NCBI GenBank assembly: GCA_963781265.1
Contig: CAWAFH010000017.1
Location: 27,470-91,469, forward strand
DNA from: WHSW01 sp963781265
GTDB taxonomy: Bacteria; Actinomycetota; Thermoleophilia; Solirubrobacterales; 70-9
DNA length: 64,000 bases
Direction of reading: 5' to 3'
A model generated the notes under the pieces. The model saw only the letters and a program-made list of their open reading frames with translations. It was not told the origin of the DNA and ran no database searches. The translations under genes and the position numbers were made by a program. Below are positions 8,683 through 17,773 of the stretch, one piece after another; positions within the stretch are counted from its first letter, which is position 1; every line of letters starts with the position of its first letter.

Positions 8683-9780
8683 GTGCCTGACGCAACGCCA
8701 CTCGTCGCCGTCGACATCGGGATGCCCGCGTACCGCCGTCCGGAGACCATCAGGCAGTCGATCGAGTCGGTCCTGGCGCAATCACACACCAACTGGCGCC
8801 TCGTCATCTCGGAGAACGGTCCCGGCGGCGGCGACGTCGCGCGGGCGGTCGGCCCGTATCTCGACGATCCGCGGATCGCCTACCGGGCGACGGGTCAGAA
8901 CATCGGCCCCGCCGCGAACTGGACCGGGCTGATCCAGGCCGGCCAGGCGGCGTACTTCACCCTGATCCAGGACGACGACGTCTGGGATCCGGGATTCGTG
9001 GCGTCGCGCGTCGAGTTCCTCGAACGGCATCCTTCCTGCGCCTTCGTCTATTCGGGCGAGCGGATGATGGACGGCGACGGTCGCGAGATCGCGGTGGAGC
9101 GGACGCCGAAGCTGCCCCAGATGGACGTCTCTGAGGTCCTGCGCGAGGGCGTCTACTCGCCGGCGGAGTTCGTCCAAGCGATGTACCGAAACCGGCTCGG
9201 CGGGATCCACACTCCGACGATCAGCAGCGGCGGCGTCATGTCGCGTCGCTCGGCCCTCGAATCCGTGGGCGCCTACTTCGACGACTCGGTCGACTTTCTG
9301 TACTTCGACGTCGAGCTGTACACGCGGATGGCGTTCCGCTTCCCGAGCGGCTTCTTGCGAGCCCGCGACGTGGCCCAGAGGATCCACGTGTCCGGGGCGA
9401 CCCACCACGCCAGCATCAGCAGCGAAATCGAATTCGCCGGCGAGCGCTGGATCCGCTACCACGAGTACTACGGCGACTGGATCCGCCGGGAGCTCCCGGA
9501 TCTGAAGCTGCCGCGCCAGTTTCACGAGCTCAGGGCCCGCGCGTACATCATCGCCGCGCTCGATGCGATCGAACGCGGAGACCGGCGCCACGGCGCCGAG
9601 TTCCTGCGGCACGCGGTTCGCGCCTATCCGCCGTCGCTGCTCAACCCACGGGTTGCGGCCGGGGCGATCGGGGTCGCGCTCGGCGAGCGCGGAAGGCGGG
9701 CCCTGACCCGCGCCCGCGACGCCGCCCGCAGGCGCGGCGAAGCGGTCGCCTATGAGCAGCCGAACCCCGGAAGGGGCTAG
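8683..9780 (+). CDS. Family 2 (GT-A) glycosyltransferase
   Basis: 365 residues. The N-terminal domain starts DIGMPAYRRPETIRQSIESV, a typical GT2 nucleotide-sugar binding start, and has the metal-binding QDDDVW (Asp97-99). A C-terminal extension with several helices follows. It would transfer a sugar from a nucleotide donor to the lipid-linked repeat on the cytoplasmic side. GTG 8683 is the start. The end overlaps the start of the flippase gene by 29 bases, so the two are translated from one message. Donor and acceptor cannot be predicted. Confidence 0.87.
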   Translation: MPDATPLVAVDIGMPAYRRPETIRQSIESVLAQSHTNWRLVISENGPGGGDVARAVGPYLDDPRIAYRATGQNIGPAANWTGLIQAGQAAYFTLIQDDDVWDPGFVASRVEFLERHPSCAFVYSGERMMDGDGREIAVERTPKLPQMDVSEVLREGVYSPAEFVQAMYRNRLGGIHTPTISSGGVMSRRSALESVGAYFDDSVDFLYFDVELYTRMAFRFPSGFLRARDVAQRIHVSGATHHASISSEIEFAGERWIRYHEYYGDWIRRELPDLKLPRQFHELRARAYIIAALDAIERGDRRHGAEFLRHAVRAYPPSLLNPRVAAGAIGVALGERGRRALTRARDAARRRGEAVAYEQPNPGRG

Positions 9781-11353
9781 GGCCGCGTCGGGACCGGCGG
9801 ACACCCCCTCCCAGGATGCAGGGACGACGTCGCCTCCCTCGGAGGCGATGTCGCGCAGTGAGCTCAAGGAGGCGACTTTCAAGAGCCTTCGCTGGGCGAC
9901 CCTGGCGCGGATCGCAGCCCAGGTCCTGTCGGTCGCGACGGGGGTCCTGCTCGCGCACCTGGTCCCACCCGACCAGTTCGGACGGGTCGCCGTGACGATC
10001 GTGATCAGCGAGCTCGCCCTGGCGCTCGCGAACCAGGGCGCCGGGAGCGTGCTCGTCCAGCGTCGCGTGCTCGAGCGCGCCCATGTGCAGGCAACGGCCA
10101 TGCTCGCGCTGATCGCCGGCATCGCGCTCTCCGTGGCAACGCTCGTGCTCGCGCCCGTGCTGGCGGCGCCGCTCTTCGGCGACGAGACGGCGGCCCTGTT
10201 CCAGCTGCTCTCGCCGGCCTTCACGATCGCGGCTATCGGGATCGTCCCGCTCGCCCTGCTCGAACGCGAACTCGACTTCCGGCGAATCAGCATGATCGAG
10301 GTCGCCACCGTCCTGGCCGGCTCGGCGGCCTCGGTCGTGCTCGCCCTCCTCGGCCTGGAGGCGGCCGCGTACGTGCTCGGGTTCGTGATCGGCTTGGTGG
10401 TCTGGGCCGTACTGCTGATCGTGGTCGGCCCGGCGGAGCTTCCGAGGTGGCGTCCGCGAGAGATGCGTGAGGTCGCCGCGTTCGGGCTTCCGGCGGGCCT
10501 CGCGAGCATGGCGATGGTCGGCTACGGGAACATCGACTACCTGATCCTCGGGGCGAGGCTCAGCCCGGCCCAGGTGGGCTACTACTACCGCGCCTACACC
10601 CTCGGGGTCCAGTACGAGGCAAAGATCAGCGACATCATCGCCCGGATCGCCTTTCCGATCTACTCGCGTACGGAGAGCGTCGCTCACATGCGCGACGTGC
10701 GCTCGAGGGTCGTGCGGATCAACGCCGCCGTGATCTATCCGATCCTGGCCGGGTTCATCGCCGTGGCGCCGCAGCTGGTGCCGTGGCTGTTCGGCCCCCA
10801 GTGGGAACCCGCCGTCCTCCCAGCCCAGATCCTCGCGGTCGCGGGCATGGCGCGGATGGTCAACAACGGCACTCCCCCGCTCCTCCTGGCCGCCGGGCGC
10901 CCCCGCGCCCTGCTCGCGTTCAATCTCTGCCGGTTGGCGGCCCTGGGCGCTGCCGTGCTCGTCGCCGTGCCCTACGGCCTGGTCGCGGTGTGCGTTGCGG
11001 TCAGCGCCTTCCAGGTGATCACGTTGATCGCCTCCTACGGGCTCGTGCTGACACGTCTGGTGGGGGTGACTCTCGAGCAGCTCGGGCGCGATATCGGACC
11101 GGCGCTCGGGGCGAGCGCCATCATGCTCGCCGCGGCCGGCCCGCTCGCCCACGCGCTCTCAGCCGATCAGTTCCCCGATCCGGTCACGGTGGCCCTGGTG
11201 AGCGCGGTCGGCGCCCCGGTCTACCTGCTGGCACTGCGGCTTCTCTCGCGGCCCACCTGGTCGGACCTCGAGCTGCTGACCCGCCAGATGCTCCGGCGCA
11301 AGCCCAAGAAGGCGCGCCTGCCGCTCAAGGGCTCTCCGGCCCCGACCAACTAG
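9752..11353 (+). CDS. Polysaccharide flippase (Wzx/oligosaccharide exporter family)
   Basis: 533 residues (501 if ATG 9848 is used). After a hydrophilic N-terminus comes SLRWATLARIAAQVLSVATG, the conserved first helix of MOP-superfamily polysaccharide exporters, and then about 12-14 predicted membrane helices. GSVLVQRR and LLERELDFRRIS loops are also typical of the Polysacc_synt_3 group. It should move the undecaprenyl-linked repeat unit across the membrane, supplying the Wzz-ligase fusion in this locus. It overlaps the upstream glycosyltransferase by 29 bases and is convergent with the oxidoreductase gene. Confidence 0.88.
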   Translation: MSSRTPEGARAASGPADTPSQDAGTTSPPSEAMSRSELKEATFKSLRWATLARIAAQVLSVATGVLLAHLVPPDQFGRVAVTIVISELALALANQGAGSVLVQRRVLERAHVQATAMLALIAGIALSVATLVLAPVLAAPLFGDETAALFQLLSPAFTIAAIGIVPLALLERELDFRRISMIEVATVLAGSAASVVLALLGLEAAAYVLGFVIGLVVWAVLLIVVGPAELPRWRPREMREVAAFGLPAGLASMAMVGYGNIDYLILGARLSPAQVGYYYRAYTLGVQYEAKISDIIARIAFPIYSRTESVAHMRDVRSRVVRINAAVIYPILAGFIAVAPQLVPWLFGPQWEPAVLPAQILAVAGMARMVNNGTPPLLLAAGRPRALLAFNLCRLAALGAAVLVAVPYGLVAVCVAVSAFQVITLIASYGLVLTRLVGVTLEQLGRDIGPALGASAIMLAAAGPLAHALSADQFPDPVTVALVSAVGAPVYLLALRLLSRPTWSDLELLTRQMLRRKPKKARLPLKGSPAPTN

Positions 11354-11383
11354 AGGGGCCGCCGCCGGGGCCGCCGCCCGCGC

Positions 11384-12709
11384 TCAGGCGGAAACGAGCA
11401 GACTGTCCTCGAGCCAGGTCTCGCCGCGGAAGTGGCGATACTGCTCGGCGCGGAGGCGGTCCGCGAGCCTACCGACGGGCAGCTCGACGTCGTCGTAGGC
11501 CAGGACCTCGTCGCGGCCGATGTCGCGGAGCAGGCGACAGCCCTGCACGAGCCCCGCCGGCAGGTAGCGCTGAGCGCTCATCTCGTCGACGTTCGCGGCC
11601 TCGCCATAGGTCATGAACATCCCATAGTCGTCGAGCACCTCCCCGGCCTTCAGGTCGCGCTTGGCCACCGCGCACACCTCGACCGAGGGCCCCGCCAGCG
11701 GCGGCGCGAGCCCGTCACCGAGCAGGACCACCCGGGCGATCGCGTTCGGCGCCTCGAACGTGGGCAGGTGGTAGGGGACCCAGAAGGGGTACAGCGGACC
11801 GTCGCCGAGCTTGTACAGGCTCAGGTAGTGCCGCTGCTTCGGGTCGGAGTGCTCGGCGAGGCAGAAGATCTTCACCGACGACGGACCGACCGTGTAGTCG
11901 ACGATTCCGCCCAGGGCCCGCACCTCTTCGACGTCATAGAGCGAGGGAAGGTCGAGCGGGGAACCGTCGAACGGAACCCCCCGCGACATCCCTCGCTCCA
12001 GGACCTTGAAGCCGGTGGCGTTGGCCGCGATCGTCTGTTCGAAGCTGATCTTCGACCCGTCGGCGAACGAGGTCACCATCGCCGGGTTCTGACCCCACTT
12101 CTCGGCGAACTCGCGCTGGGTGTCCGGGTTGCGGTACGGATCCTGCAGGCCCTTGACGTTGCCGATCACACGCGGTTCGAGCCCGAGCCCCTTGACCCAG
12201 CGGTAGAGGTTCATCTGCAAGCCGGGCTCGTCGCCGTCGCAGGCCGAGAGGATCACGTTGTGACGTTCGGCGTAGGTGTGAAGGATTGGCCCAATCGTGG
12301 CGTCGAGCTCCGCGTTCATGAGGATCACGTGCTTGCCGTGGCGAAACGCCTCCAGCGCCACGTGCGCGCCCAACTCCACCGATCCGGTGACGTCGACCAA
12401 TGCGTCGATCTGATCCGAGCAGCAGAGCAGCGCCGGATCGTCGGTGATTACCGGGCGGCCCGCGCTGACCCCGTCCTCGAACTCGGACTGGGTCGAGACG
12501 ACGGCGGCCGGCCCGAGGCCGGCGTACTCGTAGACCTGCGCCGCGCGCTCGAGCCGGCGCCCGTAGATCGCGGTCACACGCATGCCGGCGACGCTGTTGG
12601 CGATCGTGTTCACCAGCCCCTGCGCCATGAACCCGGCGCCGATGATCCCGACGCGGATCGGGCGCCCGGCACGCTCCCTGGCCTCGAGCAGGTTGTCCGT
12701 GATGATCAT
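11384..12709 (-). CDS. NAD(P)-dependent oxidoreductase with SAF domain
   Basis: 441 residues. The N-terminus has a Rossmann motif (VGIIGAGFMAQGLV), a homoserine-dehydrogenase-like NAD-binding domain, and a C-terminal SAF-type region (~KRDLKAGEVLDDYGM) like that of sialic acid synthases and altronate dehydratases. ATG 12709 overlaps the TGA of the upstream rmlC-like gene (ATGA), so translation is coupled and an upstream extension is rejected. It ends the operon cytidylyltransferase / PIG-L / epimerase / oxidoreductase. The reaction is unknown; formation of an unusual nucleotide sugar or branched sugar is inferred from the partners. Confidence 0.8.
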   Translation of the reverse strand: MIITDNLLEARERAGRPIRVGIIGAGFMAQGLVNTIANSVAGMRVTAIYGRRLERAAQVYEYAGLGPAAVVSTQSEFEDGVSAGRPVITDDPALLCCSDQIDALVDVTGSVELGAHVALEAFRHGKHVILMNAELDATIGPILHTYAERHNVILSACDGDEPGLQMNLYRWVKGLGLEPRVIGNVKGLQDPYRNPDTQREFAEKWGQNPAMVTSFADGSKISFEQTIAANATGFKVLERGMSRGVPFDGSPLDLPSLYDVEEVRALGGIVDYTVGPSSVKIFCLAEHSDPKQRHYLSLYKLGDGPLYPFWVPYHLPTFEAPNAIARVVLLGDGLAPPLAGPSVEVCAVAKRDLKAGEVLDDYGMFMTYGEAANVDEMSAQRYLPAGLVQGCRLLRDIGRDEVLAYDDVELPVGRLADRLRAEQYRHFRGETWLEDSLLVSA

Positions 12710-13305
12710 CGTGACGCTCCTGCGGCGGCCGGGGCGAGCTCCGCGGCCGACATCCTCGCTCGGACCTCGGGCTCGCACTCCGAAAGCAGGGCCCAGTCAC
12801 GATCCTTCTCGGAGATCTCGCTCACCGGCAGGGGCCAGCTCAGGCCCAAGGCGGGGTCGTCGTACTTGAGTCCGCCCTCATGGCCGGGGGCGTAGAACTC
12901 GCCGACCTGATAGCTCGTCTCGGTGAGATCCTCGAGGACCTGGTAGCCGTGCGCGAACCGACCGGGCACGTACAGCGCCCGGTGGTTCTCGGCGCTCAAT
13001 TCAACCGCGACATGCTCGAGGTAGGTCGAGCTCTCGGGCCGGAGGTCGACGATGATGTCGAGGATCGCACCGCGCGTGCAGCGCACGAGCTTCGTCTCGA
13101 CCGCCGGCGGGTACTGGAAGTGCATCCCGCGCATGGTCCCGGCGCGGAGGTTGAAGGCGACGTTGGCCTGCGCGATCACCGGCTCCAGACCATGCTCCTC
13201 GAACTCGTGCTGGCAGAAGACGCGGGCGAAGAAGCCCCGGTTGTCCTCCTTGCGATCGACGTCGAGCACAAAAGCCCCTGCGAGCTTGGTCTCGGTGAAG
13301 ATCAT
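12706..13305 (-). CDS. dTDP-4-dehydrorhamnose 3,5-epimerase family protein
   Basis: 199 residues, the usual RmlC length. The cupin core shows TMRGMHFQYPP, whose His62 corresponds to the catalytic base, and FAHGYQVL plus the later FYAPGHEGG loop, with Tyr as the likely acid. ATG 13305 has CGGAGGAACAG just upstream. It would epimerise C3 and/or C5 of a 4-keto-6-deoxy nucleotide sugar. The linked nucleotidyltransferase is of the cytidylyl type, so the natural substrate may be a CDP- rather than dTDP-sugar. No rmlA, rmlB or rmlD was found in the window, hence no firm gene symbol. Confidence 0.88.
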   Translation of the reverse strand: MIFTETKLAGAFVLDVDRKEDNRGFFARVFCQHEFEEHGLEPVIAQANVAFNLRAGTMRGMHFQYPPAVETKLVRCTRGAILDIIVDLRPESSTYLEHVAVELSAENHRALYVPGRFAHGYQVLEDLTETSYQVGEFYAPGHEGGLKYDDPALGLSWPLPVSEISEKDRDWALLSECEPEVRARMSAAELAPAAAGASR

Positions 13306-13339
13306 CTGTTCCTCCGTTCGGATTGTTCGGTTGACGGGC

Positions 13340-13996
13340 TCACGCCAGCACCGCCTTGCGGCAGTAGAAGGCCTCCGCGTAGGAGGTCGGCGACTGGCAC
13401 TCCATGCCGCGAAGCCGCAGCAGGCCGGAGAACAGGTCCTCCTTGAACCACCGCTTGGCCCGCTGGGACTCGAAGTGCTCGAGCAGGTGGTCCACCTTCT
13501 GCCGGCAGACGTCGTCCTCGAGCGGGACGAACAGGTTCGGGGCCCCCATGTCACCGTCGTACTTGGGCACCTCGTACTCGAGGATCAGGTGGTCACGGAA
13601 CGTGTTCCAGGTCAGGTCGCAAACGAGCCTGTGGTCCTGGTGCAGGTCCTTGCGCTGATGGGTGAAGACGACGTCGGGCGAGTACTCGGCCTGGATCTCC
13701 TCGAAGAACCCCTTGATCTCGCCCCCGTCGTAGGGGAAGAAGCCGTCTCTGAAATCGCGGACGATGACGCGCTTCTTCGGCGCCGCCTGCAGCAGCGAGT
13801 TCGCGCTCGTCTCCGCCTCGGCGGCGCGGACGGTCTCGCCGCTCAACACCACCCACCAGATCTCGGCGACGGACCCTTGTTCGATCAGCTTCAGAAGCGT
13901 GCCGCCGCAGCCGATCTCGACGTCGTCGGGGTGAGCCCCGAAGACGAGAACCTTGGCCGGCCGCGCGTCCGGCGCTCCCATCAGCAGCGGCAGCAT
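13340..13996 (-). CDS. PIG-L family deacetylase
   Basis: 218 residues. AHPDD (residues 21-25) is the zinc-binding signature of the LmbE/PIG-L N-acetylglucosaminyl deacetylase family, and a second His motif HQDHR supplies the third ligand. ATG 13996 overlaps the upstream TGA (TGATG), so it is translationally coupled to the cytidylyltransferase. The family removes N-acyl groups from sugars such as GlcNAc derivatives. Here it probably deacetylates an amino sugar or its nucleotide form in the polysaccharide pathway. No signal peptide is seen, so it is cytoplasmic. Confidence 0.88.
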   Translation of the reverse strand: MLPLLMGAPDARPAKVLVFGAHPDDVEIGCGGTLLKLIEQGSVAEIWWVVLSGETVRAAEAETSANSLLQAAPKKRVIVRDFRDGFFPYDGGEIKGFFEEIQAEYSPDVVFTHQRKDLHQDHRLVCDLTWNTFRDHLILEYEVPKYDGDMGAPNLFVPLEDDVCRQKVDHLLEHFESQRAKRWFKEDLFSGLLRLRGMECQSPTSYAEAFYCRKAVLA

Positions 13997-14811
13997 CAGG
14001 CGAATACGGCCTGCGCGACGCCGTTGCCGGCCGCGGCGGTGTTCCAGAGCTGCCACGGAGCCTGGCTCTCCTCGTGCAGCCCTTCGAGGCACTGCTGGTC
14101 CTTGAGCGTGTCCATCGGCGACCAGAAGCCGTCGTGCTGTTGCGCGAGCACCTTGCCCTCGGACATCAGGCGATGAAACGGCTCCTCGACGAGGTCCTCT
14201 CCCGGGCGCATCTCGTCGAGCAGTTCGGACCGCATGACGAAGTAGCCACCGTTGATCCAGATGTCCGAACGGGTCACGTCACGAAGCTCCCGGACGGTGC
14301 CGCCATCGTCCATCGAGAGGACGTGGAAGCTGTAGTTCGGGTGGACCGCGAGGAAGCTGGCCGTCGAGCCGGCCGACTTCGCGCGCTCGATCATGGTCGG
14401 CAGATGGGCGTCGGTGAGCGTGTCGCCGTAGTTCGCCAGGAACATCTCGTCGTCCCGGAGCAGGTGACGCACCGCACGCAGGCGTTCGCCGATCTTCGCG
14501 TGCAGGCCCGTGTCGACGAACGTGATGTTCCAGTTGTGGATATCCGTCTTCAGCAGGTGGATGCTGGCTCCGCCCTCGGAGAGGACGAAGTCGTTCGAGC
14601 GCGCCTCGTCGTAGTTGAGGAAGAAGTCCTTGATCACCTCGGCCTTGTAGCCCAGGCAGAGAACGAAGTCCGTGAAGCCGAAGTGGGCGTAGTACTTCAT
14701 CACGTGCCAGAGGATCGGCCGGTTGCCGATCGGGATCATCGGCTTCGGGACGGCCTCGGAGGCCTCCCGCATACGCAGTCCCTGACCGCCGCAGAAGATG
14801 ACTACTTTCAC
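13996..14811 (-). CDS. Glucose-1-phosphate cytidylyltransferase-like nucleotidyltransferase
   Basis: 271 residues. It starts with the sugar-nucleotidyltransferase signature VVIFCGGQGLRM and PKPMIPIGNRPILWHVMKYY, which closely fits the RfbF/glucose-1-phosphate cytidylyltransferase group, including YKAEVIKDFFLNY and ANYGDTLTD. It would make CDP-glucose or a related CDP-sugar from CTP and a sugar 1-phosphate. GTG 14811 with AGGAGGGGTTC upstream is the start. First gene of a four-gene coupled operon, divergent from the initiating glycosyltransferase, so 14812-15019 must hold the promoters of both. Confidence 0.85.
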   Translation of the reverse strand: MKVVIFCGGQGLRMREASEAVPKPMIPIGNRPILWHVMKYYAHFGFTDFVLCLGYKAEVIKDFFLNYDEARSNDFVLSEGGASIHLLKTDIHNWNITFVDTGLHAKIGERLRAVRHLLRDDEMFLANYGDTLTDAHLPTMIERAKSAGSTASFLAVHPNYSFHVLSMDDGGTVRELRDVTRSDIWINGGYFVMRSELLDEMRPGEDLVEEPFHRLMSEGKVLAQQHDGFWSPMDTLKDQQCLEGLHEESQAPWQLWNTAAAGNGVAQAVFA

Positions 14812-15019
14812 GAACCCCTCCTGTATCCCAACTTGAACCGCGCGCCGCCACGGCGCACCGTGCGGCGGGCATTGACATCTGATGCATCAACGTCGGGGTC
14901 GGCCCAGTTCTCACGCGCCCGTTGTTGCACGCGTCGGGGTGGCGGTACCAATTAGGTCGGATCCGCGCCCGGTCGCGCGCACCGGGGCGGACCTTGGGCG
15001 TTGGTGTGCTGCAACCCGG

Positions 15020-16564
15020 ATGTCCAATCAAGAACTTCATCGCCGACGCGGCGCCGCGCGTACCGACACACCGACCTCGGCGACGGCGGTCCGGCGCATC
15101 CGCCTCAAGAATCCGTTCGCACGGGTTTCCGAGAGCCCCCGGGAAACGCCGCAGCCGATCCCCGAGGGGATTCTGCGAGACGCCACCTACCGCCGCGACG
15201 CCACCTACCGCCGCTTGCTGGCGCTCGCGGATATCGCCTCGGCGTCGATCGCGGTCCTGATCGGCGTCCCGCTGCTCGGCCAGGATGCGATCAACCCCCT
15301 CGCCCTGCTCGCCCTGCCGCTGGTGCTGGTGGTCGGCAAGCTGACCGGACTGTATGACCGCGACGAGCACGTTCTCCACAAGACGACGCTCGACGAGGTT
15401 CCCACCCTGTTCTGGGTGGCGACGCTCTACGCGCTGCTGATCTGGCTCGGCGGCGACCTGATCGTCGACGGGAAGTTCGGCCGCGACCAGGCGGTCGGCG
15501 TCTGGGGACTGTTGCTGCTCAGCATGATCGCCATGCGAGCGCTCGCCCGCCGGATCGCGCGGTCGAGATCGCCCGAGGAGCGCTGCCTGGTGCTCGGTGA
15601 CGCGGAGACGACCTCGTGGATCAAGCGACGCTTCGACGAGGCGCCCGGCCTGAAGGCGCGGGTATTCGGGTCCTGGCCGCAGCAGCCGGTCCACCGGGCC
15701 AACGGCTCGAACGGTTCGTCGAACGGATCGAACGGCCACGGCGCGACGCTCGAGTCGGTGGTCCGCGCCGAGCGGATCGAACGCGCGATCATCGCCCCGC
15801 GCGGGGCGCTGTCGGACGAGCTGCTCGAGACGACCCGGCAGCTGAAGGCGCTCGGGGTGCGAGTCAGCGTGATCCCCAGGTTGCTCGAGGTGGTCGGTTC
15901 CTCGGTCGAGGTCGACGACGTCGACGGGATCTCACTGCTCGGCATGCGCCGGTACGGGCTCGGCCGCTCGTCGCGGGCGCTCAAGCGAGCCTTCGACCTG
16001 ATCGGTGCCGGGCTGCTCTTGGTGGTCCTGTCGCCGCTGCTCGGGGCGATCGCGGTCGCGATCAAGCTCGACACGCCAGGGCCGGTGCTCTTCCGCCAGC
16101 GGCGCATGGGGCGTGGAGGAGTTCCGTTCGAGATGTTCAAGTTCCGCACGATGGTCGATGGCGCCGAGACCCAGAAGGCGGAGCTGGCCGACCACAACGA
16201 GGCCGGCGGTGGACTGTTCAAGATCAAGGAGGACCCGCGGGTCACCCGGGTCGGTCGGCTCTTGCGGCGCGCCTCGCTCGATGAGCTACCGCAGCTGCTG
16301 AACGTCCTTCGCGGCGACATGGCGCTGGTCGGGCCGCGACCGCTCGTGCTCGACGAGGACAGCCGGATCGAGGGCTGGCAGCGGACGCGCCTCGAGCTCC
16401 CGCCCGGGATGACGGGGCCGTGGCAGGTCTTCGGGTCCGCCCGGATCCCGCTCGATGAGATGGTCAAGATCGACTACCAGTACGGGGCCAACTGGTCGCT
16501 GTGGCTGGACATGAAGATCCTCCTGCGCACGGTCCCGTTCGTCGTCGGCCGGCGAGGGTTGTGA
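15020..16564 (+). CDS. Polyprenyl-phosphate sugar-1-phosphate transferase (exopolysaccharide initiating enzyme)
   Basis: 514 residues. Membrane helices at about 65-170 form the N-terminal hydrophobic domain, followed by a nucleotide-binding-like central domain with a low-complexity Asn-Gly-Ser stretch, and a C-terminal bacterial sugar transferase domain from ~320. The latter has RAFDLIGAGLLLVVLSPLL, KFRTMV, LRRASLDELPQLLNVL and GPRPL, all signature elements of WbaP/WcaJ enzymes. It begins repeat-unit synthesis by loading the first sugar phosphate onto undecaprenyl phosphate. ATG 15020 is a reasonable start but has a weak ribosome-binding site. A small in-frame duplication (DATYRRDATYRR) lies near residue 55. 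The end overlaps the next gene (GTGA). Confidence 0.9.
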   Translation: MSNQELHRRRGAARTDTPTSATAVRRIRLKNPFARVSESPRETPQPIPEGILRDATYRRDATYRRLLALADIASASIAVLIGVPLLGQDAINPLALLALPLVLVVGKLTGLYDRDEHVLHKTTLDEVPTLFWVATLYALLIWLGGDLIVDGKFGRDQAVGVWGLLLLSMIAMRALARRIARSRSPEERCLVLGDAETTSWIKRRFDEAPGLKARVFGSWPQQPVHRANGSNGSSNGSNGHGATLESVVRAERIERAIIAPRGALSDELLETTRQLKALGVRVSVIPRLLEVVGSSVEVDDVDGISLLGMRRYGLGRSSRALKRAFDLIGAGLLLVVLSPLLGAIAVAIKLDTPGPVLFRQRRMGRGGVPFEMFKFRTMVDGAETQKAELADHNEAGGGLFKIKEDPRVTRVGRLLRRASLDELPQLLNVLRGDMALVGPRPLVLDEDSRIEGWQRTRLELPPGMTGPWQVFGSARIPLDEMVKIDYQYGANWSLWLDMKILLRTVPFVVGRRGL

Positions 16565-17346
16565 CGATGGAGCCCGGCACGGCTGAGGCAACAGTGGACG
16601 GTGCGGCGAAAGTGCCGCCGCTGGTGGGGCGTTCTGAGACTGTGGGAGACAATCCGTCGAGCCGCGAAGCCGTCGCTTCAAACCGCGGTGCGGTCGCCGT
16701 CTGTATCCGAGGTCGCGGACTTCGGGATCGGGTCTGCGCGGCGCTCGCCGCGGGCGGCCACGCGGTCGAGCTGCGGGCTGCGCTGCTGGGCGATCTTCTC
16801 GCGGCGTGCGACGACGCCGCGCCCTCCTGCTTGGTGATCGCCGCCGACCGGCCGGACCGGGCGACGGTGGACACCGTCCAAGCGGTCCGCGCGAAGCTCG
16901 ACGGCGTTGCCGTCGTGCTCGTCTGCCGGCAGGCCGGCGCGGCTCACGTTCGGCGGGCGCTCGTCCTCGGCGTCGATGGCGTGGTGCTGATCGATCAGGT
17001 CGATGAGGCGCTGGCAGGGGTCGTCGGCGTCGTTTGCGCCGGCCAGGTTTCGGTTCCCAGCGAGCGACGGCGGGAGGTGCGCACGACCGCGCTGACCAAC
17101 CGTGAGAAGCAGATTCTCGTCCTCGTCGTGACCGGGCTGACGAACGCGCAGATCGCGGACGAGCTCTACCTCGCCGAGAGCACGGTCAAGAGCCACCTCT
17201 CCTCGGCGTTCGGCAAGCTCGGCGTCTCGTCGCGATCCGAAGCTGTGACGGTGATCGTCGATCCCGTCCGCGGTCGTAGCCTCGGCATCCGCGAGTTTCA
17301 CCCGAAGCCGTTGCCGAAGGCGTTGGCTTCGGCCGCCCACGTCTGA
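16561..17346 (+). CDS. LuxR-family regulator with degenerate receiver-like domain
   Basis: 261 residues. A C-terminal LuxR helix-turn-helix (~175-230) shows LTNREKQILVLVVTGLTNAQ and STVKSHLSSAFGKLGVSSRSE. The N-terminal ~45-165 looks like a response-regulator fold, but the position of the phospho-accepting Asp appears to be Ala (LVIAADRP), so control by phosphorylation is doubtful. GTG 16561 overlaps the TGA of the sugar transferase gene (GTGA), showing translational coupling; ATG 16567 is an alternative. Coupling to the first biosynthetic step suggests it regulates the polysaccharide locus. Confidence 0.82.
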   Translation: MTMEPGTAEATVDGAAKVPPLVGRSETVGDNPSSREAVASNRGAVAVCIRGRGLRDRVCAALAAGGHAVELRAALLGDLLAACDDAAPSCLVIAADRPDRATVDTVQAVRAKLDGVAVVLVCRQAGAAHVRRALVLGVDGVVLIDQVDEALAGVVGVVCAGQVSVPSERRREVRTTALTNREKQILVLVVTGLTNAQIADELYLAESTVKSHLSSAFGKLGVSSRSEAVTVIVDPVRGRSLGIREFHPKPLPKALASAAHV

Positions 17347-17356
17347 GAAGGTCGCC

Positions 17357-17773
17357 TCAGCCGCCTTCGTTCGGACCGGCGCCGAGATCCGCGATGTACA
17401 GGAGCAGCGCGTGCTCGACCATCCTCTCGAGCGGAAGCTGACGCCGCCAGGCCTCGGCGCGGAGGCGCTCCAAGCGCGATGTTGGCGCCCTCAGGCGCAT
17501 TTCCAGCGCCGCCCGCAAGCGACGAGCGGCGAAGCTTGGCGGCGCCGCCGCGCAGCGGCGCTGCTGCAATCCGGCGTCGAGGTGCGCAAGCGCGTCGACG
17601 AGGACCGCGTCCAGGGTCCTTCCCTCCCGCCTGGCAACCGCCAGCAATTGACGCTCCCCGAAGGAGTCGAACCGGAGGGTGAGTACGGATTCCGGTCCCG
17701 TGCTCGGCCGCGCCCGTCGCCTTGAGGCGGCCGAGTCAGTCTGACACTCCCTACGAGACATCCACCTCAGCAA
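17357..17773 (-). CDS. Hypothetical protein with two ribbon-helix-helix-like halves
   Basis: 138 residues, basic. Two segments share a short beta-strand plus two helices: VLTLRFDSFGERQLLAVARR...LVDALAHLD (~29-67) and EMRLRAPTSRLERLRAEAWRR...MVEHALLLYI (~90-130). Each resembles a ribbon-helix-helix (MetJ/Arc) monomer, so the protein could be a single-chain pseudo-dimeric DNA binder. This is a pattern-based guess without a recognised family. It is convergent with the LuxR gene and divergent from the LAL regulator. ATG at 17773 or 17758 may be the start. Confidence 0.5.
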   Translation of the reverse strand: MLRWMSRRECQTDSAASRRRARPSTGPESVLTLRFDSFGERQLLAVARREGRTLDAVLVDALAHLDAGLQQRRCAAAPPSFAARRLRAALEMRLRAPTSRLERLRAEAWRRQLPLERMVEHALLLYIADLGAGPNEGG

